Of a stretch of 64,000 bases of DNA, positions 57,818 to 64,000 are shown piece by piece (position 1 is the stretch's first letter; the number at the start of each line of letters is the position of its first letter). Position numbers and translations under genes: made by a program. The notes below the pieces were generated by a model. That model was not told the origin of the DNA. It did no database searches and saw nothing but the letters and a program-made list of their open reading frames with translations. Source of the stretch: Lojkania enalia (taxonomy: Eukaryota > Ascomycota > Dothideomycetes > Pleosporales); contig ML986600.1 of NCBI GenBank assembly GCA_010094045.1, positions 339,192 to 403,191 of the forward strand. The letters are read 5' to 3'.

Positions 57818-60800
57818 TTAGGTTGGCATCGCTGTGATGCCCGACCTCCCTCCGCTAGTACCACCACGATTTCCCCCACCAGATGATTTCTTCGTTCCGC
57901 CAAAGCTCCCTGAACCACTCCTAGCACTGGTTTTCTTTGTGCCTAATCTCTTTGACACACCATTGTAGCTCTTGTTAAAGTTCCCGGATGACTTCTTTCG
58001 ATATCCAGGCCCTCCAGCTTTCTTCCCAGGACCCCTATTCTTACCACCAGGTTTTACTGCGGCCTTCGAACTACTTTGTGCTTTTAAAGAAGTCCCTGTT
58101 CGTTCTGCTTCTAGTTGCGTGCTCCGCCTATTATATTGTTCCACCTTGGGATCAAGGACGTGTGTTGCGAAATGATGACTAACTTGGATAGATCCGTCGG
58201 AATCGTTCTCTTCCATAGAACAGGCACTCTCGTTGTCCGATCCATAGTCAACACGTCCCTTTACTGGTTCGGGGGAACACAGATCGATTACATTTTGATG
58301 ATTTGGGTCTAACAACTCTGAGTCTTCTTCCTCTTCCTCTTCATGTATGACATCATGATGGGATGATTGATTCGCTGAAGCTGGCAGCTTTGAGCCGTAG
58401 CATGATCTGGTGTTGAAGATTAGAGGAAGAAACTTCTTGCCATACAACTTCACCATCTCTGGTTTAATGCTAGGGATGGCTAGGAGTTCAGTCTCATTCG
58501 TTGGACAATTAAGGCCCATCTCTCGCAGTATTGTGTCTGAGAATGGTTGCTTGCGCAGTTCTTTGTCCATTTGGATTTTTTTGGCCACGCTCTTTGCGCT
58601 CTTCATAAAGTCGTTCAAAATATCTCGTTGCATGTCATCTAGATCAGCCTCGCGCTCATCATAAGTGATAGGAGCGCCGAGCGTCCTTTGGCGGCCAAGT
58701 ACTGCTGTCTTAGGCTTTCCAATACGAATCGGTTCGAACCCGTCATACTCGTCGCTAGCAGCTTCATTGTGGGCAACGCCGTCGCGGAAATAGGCGGCGC
58801 GCTTAGGAGCGCTGCGTTTTCTAGTGTCCGCTTCTTCATAGTAGTCGTCATCATCGTTTTCGCCGTCGTATACATATTGACGGATACTTTGTTTCGTTGT
58901 AGGCCGTATCGGAGATGAGATATTCGTCGAGGGATACTCCAGACGGGCTACAGCCTCTTCGGCAGCTCGCTTCTTCACGGACTTCTTTGTTACTGGGCCT
59001 ACTTTGCGAGGAGTAATGCGGACCTGCAAGCGTAAATTCTTGTTTCGTTTTAAATAGTCACCGCTCCTTGGACCAACCTGCAAATTGTCAGTAGAGTTCA
59101 CTAGCGCTTTCGGTGGACTCACGTGGAGGTAGTTAGTTGCAAATTTGGCTTTGTTCAAAACACTCTTCTCAATCAGAGCATTGTCGTCAAGTAAACGATT
59201 GAACAAACGTTCTACATCTCCGCGTTCAAGATCCTCACCAAATCCAAATTCGTCCAAATCTAGATCCTTCATTTTGGAGTTTTTCGCTCCTCGGAATGCA
59301 TCAACACATTGAAGAAGGGTAACATTGCTCTTTTCTACTTCCTTTACTAGCCTTATGGCTGCCGTCGCATGTTTTGTGAGATCCTTTTCTTCGAATGTGG
59401 AGTTGGAGCGACAATTGTCGCAGGTTTTGTGGCAATCTGAGCGCTTGAAAGGCTCGCTGAAGTAATTCAACACTTGAACCCTTCGGCAATCGCTTTTGTT
59501 TTCACAAAATTGGACCACATTCCGCAACATGTCGTGCTGGCGTTGCTTTTGCTCTCTACTACCATCTCCGTCTTCAATCATCTTTTTCAAGGTCTTGCTA
59601 TCTGCATACTGATAGTATAAGTAACATCCGGATCGTTTGCCGTCTCGCCCGGCGCGGCCTGTTTCTTGGTAATAGCCCTCTAAGCTCTTCGGAAGGCTGT
59701 GGTGGATGACAAAACGGACATCAGCTTTATCGATACCCATGCCAAATGCGATCGTAGCTACAATGACCTTGTATTGGTTGGCCTGCCATTTCTTCTGAAC
59801 ATCCGACCTCTCCCATGACTCCATGCCAGCGTGGTAATGATAGGCTTCGATGCCAAGCGATGTCAGCTTCTTTGCTACTTGCTCGCACGTTTTCCGGGCC
59901 AAACAGTAGACAATGCCAGACTTCCTAGGGTATTTGTCTTTGATCAAATCGGCAATGCTATTGACAGTGCCTTTGCCCTTTGCAAAGACCTCGTACGATA
60001 GATTTGGGCGATTGAAACTCTGCGAGAATTGGCGACATCCGTTCATGCCTAGATTCGACACTACATCCGTTCGAACGAGCTGAGTTGCCGTCGCCGTAAG
60101 AGCAATGATGGGGACTCCAGGAAATTGGCATAATACTTCTCCAAGTGCCTTATAGTCAGGGCGAAAGTCGTGGCCCCATTGACTGACGCAATGGGCTTCG
60201 TCGATGACAATTCTAGCGAGTTTGTTTCTTCTGTGCAATCTTTGGAAAGCGCCGACGACTCGCTGGTTTTTGCTGAGTAGCTCCGGCGTCACATAAAGAA
60301 GCTGTATAAAATCTTGAGGATCAGCTTCGTCAAAGGCCTGTAAAATGTGATCCCTCGCTGCCTTGGTAGTTTCTCCGTTAATGAGCTGGGCCTGCATACC
60401 GAAACGCAGCCGACACGCATCGACCTGATCTTCCATCAAACTCAGCAACGGAGAAACCACTATCGTTACTCCTCTTGTCTTTCCTGACGTTATGACGGAC
60501 GGCAACTGATAGCACAATGATTTGCCGCCACCTGTGGGCATAAGAACAAAGCAATGGTTACCGCTGAGTGTAGTATTAATAGCTTCTAATTGACCAGGTC
60601 GAAATCCCCTGAGTCCGAATCGATTGATAAGTGCGCCTCTAACATCGCTAGACCATGGATAGTTCATGCCTACATCATTGGACTGTAATTTCTTTGGGGA
60701 CAAGCTAGGTTTTGGTTGACGAGCTCGATTGGCCGATGTCTCACGCAACGCGATGGTCTCTTGGCCTCTTCTGTGGGTTGGAGCCTTATCGCCCTTCCAA

Positions 60801-63182
60801 TCATACTCCATATTAACCAACTCGTCTTCAAAGTCGTCGTCGTCGTCTTGGCAAAAGTCCTCATCTTCGTTCATATGGTAAGGAGGTATGCCTTTGGTGT
60901 TACTGAATAGGTTCTCGTCGTCGTCAAAATCATCAGCAAATGGTTCGGTATCGTAAACTGGCTCGCCTTCGTGTTCGACTGTCGGCTGTGCCTGATTCTG
61001 TGGTGAGCGACGGCGCTGTGGGGTTTCAGGTACCCTATGAGACCTCTCTTCTAGTCCCGAGAGTCCCCTTTTCGCTTGCTGCTGCCTTAGGCTGAAGTCC
61101 AGAGGTGGAGGTGATGTTTCAGAACGTCTATCTGCGTAACGAATACGCCTTGAGGGAGTCCACAGTTCGCGAACCGATATCTGCGTTTCTTTCACATACT
61201 GAGTCTGTGGAACATTGCTCGAGCCTGGGCAAGAAGGCGTAATGACGTTCTTTTTAGGAGTCGTCTGAGTAGAACGGACAATCACCCCAGCGTTGCGTTC
61301 CCGGAAAGCGGCACTTGGGATAGATCGAAAATATTTTTCCATGCCTGCTAATTCCAAGCTCGAGTAAATCTGATTCTGCACGTCCTCTAGGGTCTTAAAG
61401 ATTTTGTTCAGTGCCTTGCCATCACTGGGGTCAAAAATTCCTTCGTTTAGGTCATTATCGATCTTCCTCTTCAATACTTTCCGTTTGGTGCTCAGATCAT
61501 CATGCCTCACGCTCAAAGAAATCAATCGCTCTATCGATTCTTTCCTCATTCTAGCTCGTTGCATCTTCTGTGTCTCGCCGGCTTCTGGTTTCCCGGACTC
61601 TTCCACGTGCTTTGCAAAAGCTGCACGCGCTTCGTCCCAACCACAAGATGCAGAGGCGAGATGATCTTGAAGTCGACGACTTTCTGCATCTAAGAATGCC
61701 TCAACAACTGCACGAATACTATCTCTCTGATCTTCCGAGAGCTCTGCCGGCGATATCAGCGGCATAGGCCGTGGGAAAGGACGTCGAGAAGCTGAAGAAA
61801 TATTTTCGGGAGACGTCGGGTTGGTAGACTGAGCTTTGGCTAACGGAGACTCGAGCCTGGATTTCGGCTTTGAAGAACTAGAAGCATCGGGAGGTTTCCG
61901 GGGTGATTGTATCGCATCTAGCGGAGGCATATGTGCATATTTGACTGAACGTTGACTCGAGATTCTCGCAGGAGACTTTTCTATAGGAGTGGACGATGTT
62001 TCAGCCTCGATCTCGGGAATAATTAGCTCGTCAAGATCACCGAAATCGTCGTCATCAGAGTCCAAAATTTCACTGTGAGCCTGTGGTCTCGTTCGCGCTC
62101 GGGATATACGAGATACGGAAGGCTCATATTCTATGTTGTTGTGGCCCGTCTTAATCGGTGAAAGATTTTTTACTTGTTTGCCCAATTTTCGCGGCGGAGC
62201 AGACATGTCGGAATGCACGGGATCTAATAATTTCCCTTTCTTACCACAATAATGCGGAGAGGCTGCTTTATATATTACCATGCCTTCAAGATCGTCTTGA
62301 GACCTGAGTCCCAGATCGTCATCTCCATTGAAGTCTTCTTGAGAGTGGTCAGCCAAGCCTGACTGAAAGGGCTGAATAGTTGTCGAATAAGGAGGTGGCG
62401 GAGTATCTGGAGGTTGAAGAACCTGATCAATATTGACAAAGCCCTCCGTCTCAAAAGGATCGGGGCTAATAGTGGGGATGGCTTGAACCGGTCGAGGGAG
62501 CTTTGAAAGCCGAACATCCAACTCATATTCGTCACTCTTTCTTTTCTTGCCCTTTCCGGCGCACACCAAACTCGGTGAGAGCGATTCGTCATTATCAGTG
62601 GTCAAATCGATAGTATCAATATCAATATTTCCAATTCGTTCTTTCCTTAACGTCGCGGTTCGGGAAACCGAGGCAGAAATAGGCCCAGCGGGCGCAACTA
62701 CTGAGCGAATTTGCCTAGAATTAGGGTCTAGAAAACATTAGCCATACAGGTGTTCCATGATTATCAGATACACTATGCCTACCACCATCATGAGCATTCC
62801 GCCGAGAAAGTTTCGTCAACGACGGAGTTTCTACACCAGGTATACTAGCCAAGATGAGCTTTGGCTTTCCCCTCCCAGGAGTGGAACGTAACCTAGCCAT
62901 CTCGTCTCCCATGCCAGGTCCAGATAACCGTCTTTCTGTAACAAACTGTCGGGATTCTGAACGAGGGGCTGGCGGCAAGGGAAGCGCGATTGGTGTCGTG
63001 TTTGCCGTCTCGAGCTCATCATTTGAAGTTATCTCAACATCAAAAGAGGATTGGAACGCAAATGAGGAAGAGCTGTTAGGTGTAGCGTCCGGGTCGTATC
63101 CAACGAGCGAAATGGTGGGGGGAATGAACGGCTTCTTGCTTAGCAGCCAGTCGAGGTGCACATTGAGGTTATTCTGAGGCAT
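57818..63182 (-). CDS. SGS1: RecQ family DNA helicase, BLM/Sgs1 type
   Basis: Exons 63182-62783 and 62727-57818, 1769 residues, intron 55 nt. The first 780 residues are low-complexity and acidic/Ser-rich, with clusters such as DSDDDDFGDLDELIIPEI; in Sgs1-type proteins this part binds Top3/Rmi1 and other partners. The core has motif 0 (FGLRGFRPGQLEAI), Walker A MPTGGGKSLCYQLP (about 860), DEAH (about 980), and motif VI QETGRAGRDG (about 1157). The zinc-binding and RQC region (SDCRRVQVLNYF, CHKTCDNC) is followed by an HRDC domain (about 1510-1570, ELLAIPSIKPEMV). The C-terminus is a Lys/Gly/Ser-rich tail. It unwinds recombination intermediates and limits crossing over. The acidic and Lys/Gly tails fit the long QDE3/MusN-like fungal members. 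All core motifs are intact. Confidence 0.95.
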
Positions 63183-63895
63183 GAGGGCGTGTCATCGTCA
63201 AGGGATATATTCGCACCGAGTTCGTTAGCGCAGAAATGGAAGCGCGGCTGGTAGAGGGTCTTGAAGTGGCGATACATCTGTGATGTTGTACAGAAATCAC
63301 CACACGCGTTGTCCTGTCGCGCTATCCTCGCTTACTGAAAGATTAGTAAACATCACGATGGCACGTGATGTCTACCGCCAACTTTAATATGGGTACACCA
63401 CCGAGCTGCGCACCCTATCAAAACGCGTGCGCCTTTTTAACTGATATATGAACAACGACTGAATTAAACTCATACATATATATATATAATATTCCTAATT
63501 GCTTCTACATTAAGTCCTCTTATGGCCTTGCACGTGGCACTTTGAGCAGGTCGGTGGTGCCCGCTAATAGCCCTAAGATATCTAGGTCTACGCATCTACC
63601 TCCACCATCCTATCAGCCTCTGCAGCCAGCCTCCGACCTTTCTAGCCTGTGAGAACTCCTCCTGTAGCAATATACTGCCGTCGCTATTACTTCTTCCGCT
63701 CTTAGTATTAATTTGCCTTATAAAGCCTTGTGTTTTCTGCAAAGATTATTGCAGAATACATCGCTAACGTACAGCACAAGCGAGCTGATCACCCAAGCGA
63801 GCTGATCATGATGCCAAGACCACTCCAAAATCGCGACTACTTTTCGCAAAATATTGTACTTTCTTGCATTCTATCGTACTATATAGTATAGTAGC
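63183..63895. other. AT-rich region between RecQ and the transposase end
   Basis: No gene is seen. Part of it must be the RecQ promoter, and the right part is presumably the 3' flank of the transposon. It includes an AT microsatellite near 63476-63489 and the short direct repeat listed separately. I could not identify terminal inverted repeats. Confidence 0.4.
63777..63808 (+). repeat. 15-base direct repeat, period 17
   Basis: CAAGCGAGCTGATCA occurs at 63777-63791 and again at 63794-63808, separated by CC. It lies about 90 bases past the transposase stop. Confidence 0.85.
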
Positions 63896-64000
63896 CTATT
63901 CTTCTATATCTATAGCATCATTTTTACATGTCCGCGAGTTATGCCCAGCCTCGCCGCACTGCCTGCAGTGCCTTTGAGTCGGCTGGTCTCCATCAACGCG
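63896..64000 (-). mobile_element. C-terminal end of a DDE transposase (pogo/Fot1-like), cut by the right edge
   Basis: Thirty-four codons are open from the window edge to a TAG at 63896-63898. They contain a zinc knuckle CRQCGEAGHNSRTC (C-X2-C-X4-H-X4-C) close to an acidic C-terminus ending DIEE. In fungi this knuckle at the very end of a protein is typical of Fot1/Pot2/Tigger-like DDE transposases. A retrotransposon Gag knuckle has the same spacing, but it would not normally be followed so soon by a stop. The identity of the rest cannot be seen. Confidence 0.55.

Noticed and set aside
57972..61767. Antisense open frames within RecQ
   Set aside because: They are shadows of the RecQ coding strand with no motif of their own.

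Overview
The window is genomic DNA of a filamentous ascomycete (Pezizomycotina). The signs are genes split by short introns (mostly 47-90 nt, GT-AG, branch-site-like CTAAC/CTAAT), a SAT-type non-reducing polyketide synthase, a combined C2H2 + Zn(II)2Cys6 transcription factor, fungal-type TAF5, Mediator and bL31m proteins, and traces of pogo/Fot1-like transposons. I cannot place it below subphylum; Leotiomycetes or Dothideomycetes would both fit.

Left part (1-24.7 kb): a DHN-melanin-type locus. A CMR1/Pig1-like regulator (minus strand, C-terminus cut by the left edge) and a 2156-residue non-reducing PKS (plus strand) point away from each other across about 15.5 kb in which I find no credible gene. 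This spacer changes character along its length. It is GC-rich with G-runs and a TATG microsatellite near the regulator, AT-rich from about 11.9 to 15.1 kb, and GC-richer again in front of the PKS. The later melanin genes (naphthol reductases, scytalone dehydratase) are not in the window.

Middle (24.7-51 kb): mostly housekeeping genes. In order: prefoldin subunit 3 (six exons), a conserved fungal hypothetical protein, an Asp/ASPM-like spindle protein, a decayed fructosyl-amine-oxidase-like pseudogene, a mitochondrial transcription factor 1/rRNA dimethylase-like protein, bL31m, a flavin-reductase-like protein with a long C-terminal extension, Mediator subunit 11 (probable) head-to-head with TAF5, a homocysteine S-methyltransferase, and a DUF2855 protein.

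Right part (51-64 kb): a metallo-beta-lactamase-fold protein, two divergently transcribed Ser/Thr-rich secreted proteins that look GPI-anchored (one apparently using a GC-AG intron), the ruined 3' end of an MFS sugar transporter, a 1769-residue BLM/Sgs1-type RecQ helicase, and at the extreme right the C-terminal zinc knuckle of a DDE transposase.

Exon boundaries were worked out by hand from splice consensus, frame continuity and conserved protein blocks. No similarity search was run, so family names rest on recognised motifs. I found no clearly unprecedented system. The items most worth follow-up are the spacer of the melanin locus, the head-to-head Mediator/TFIID pair, the C-terminal extension of the flavin-reductase-like protein, and the pseudogenes with RIP-like or frameshift damage.
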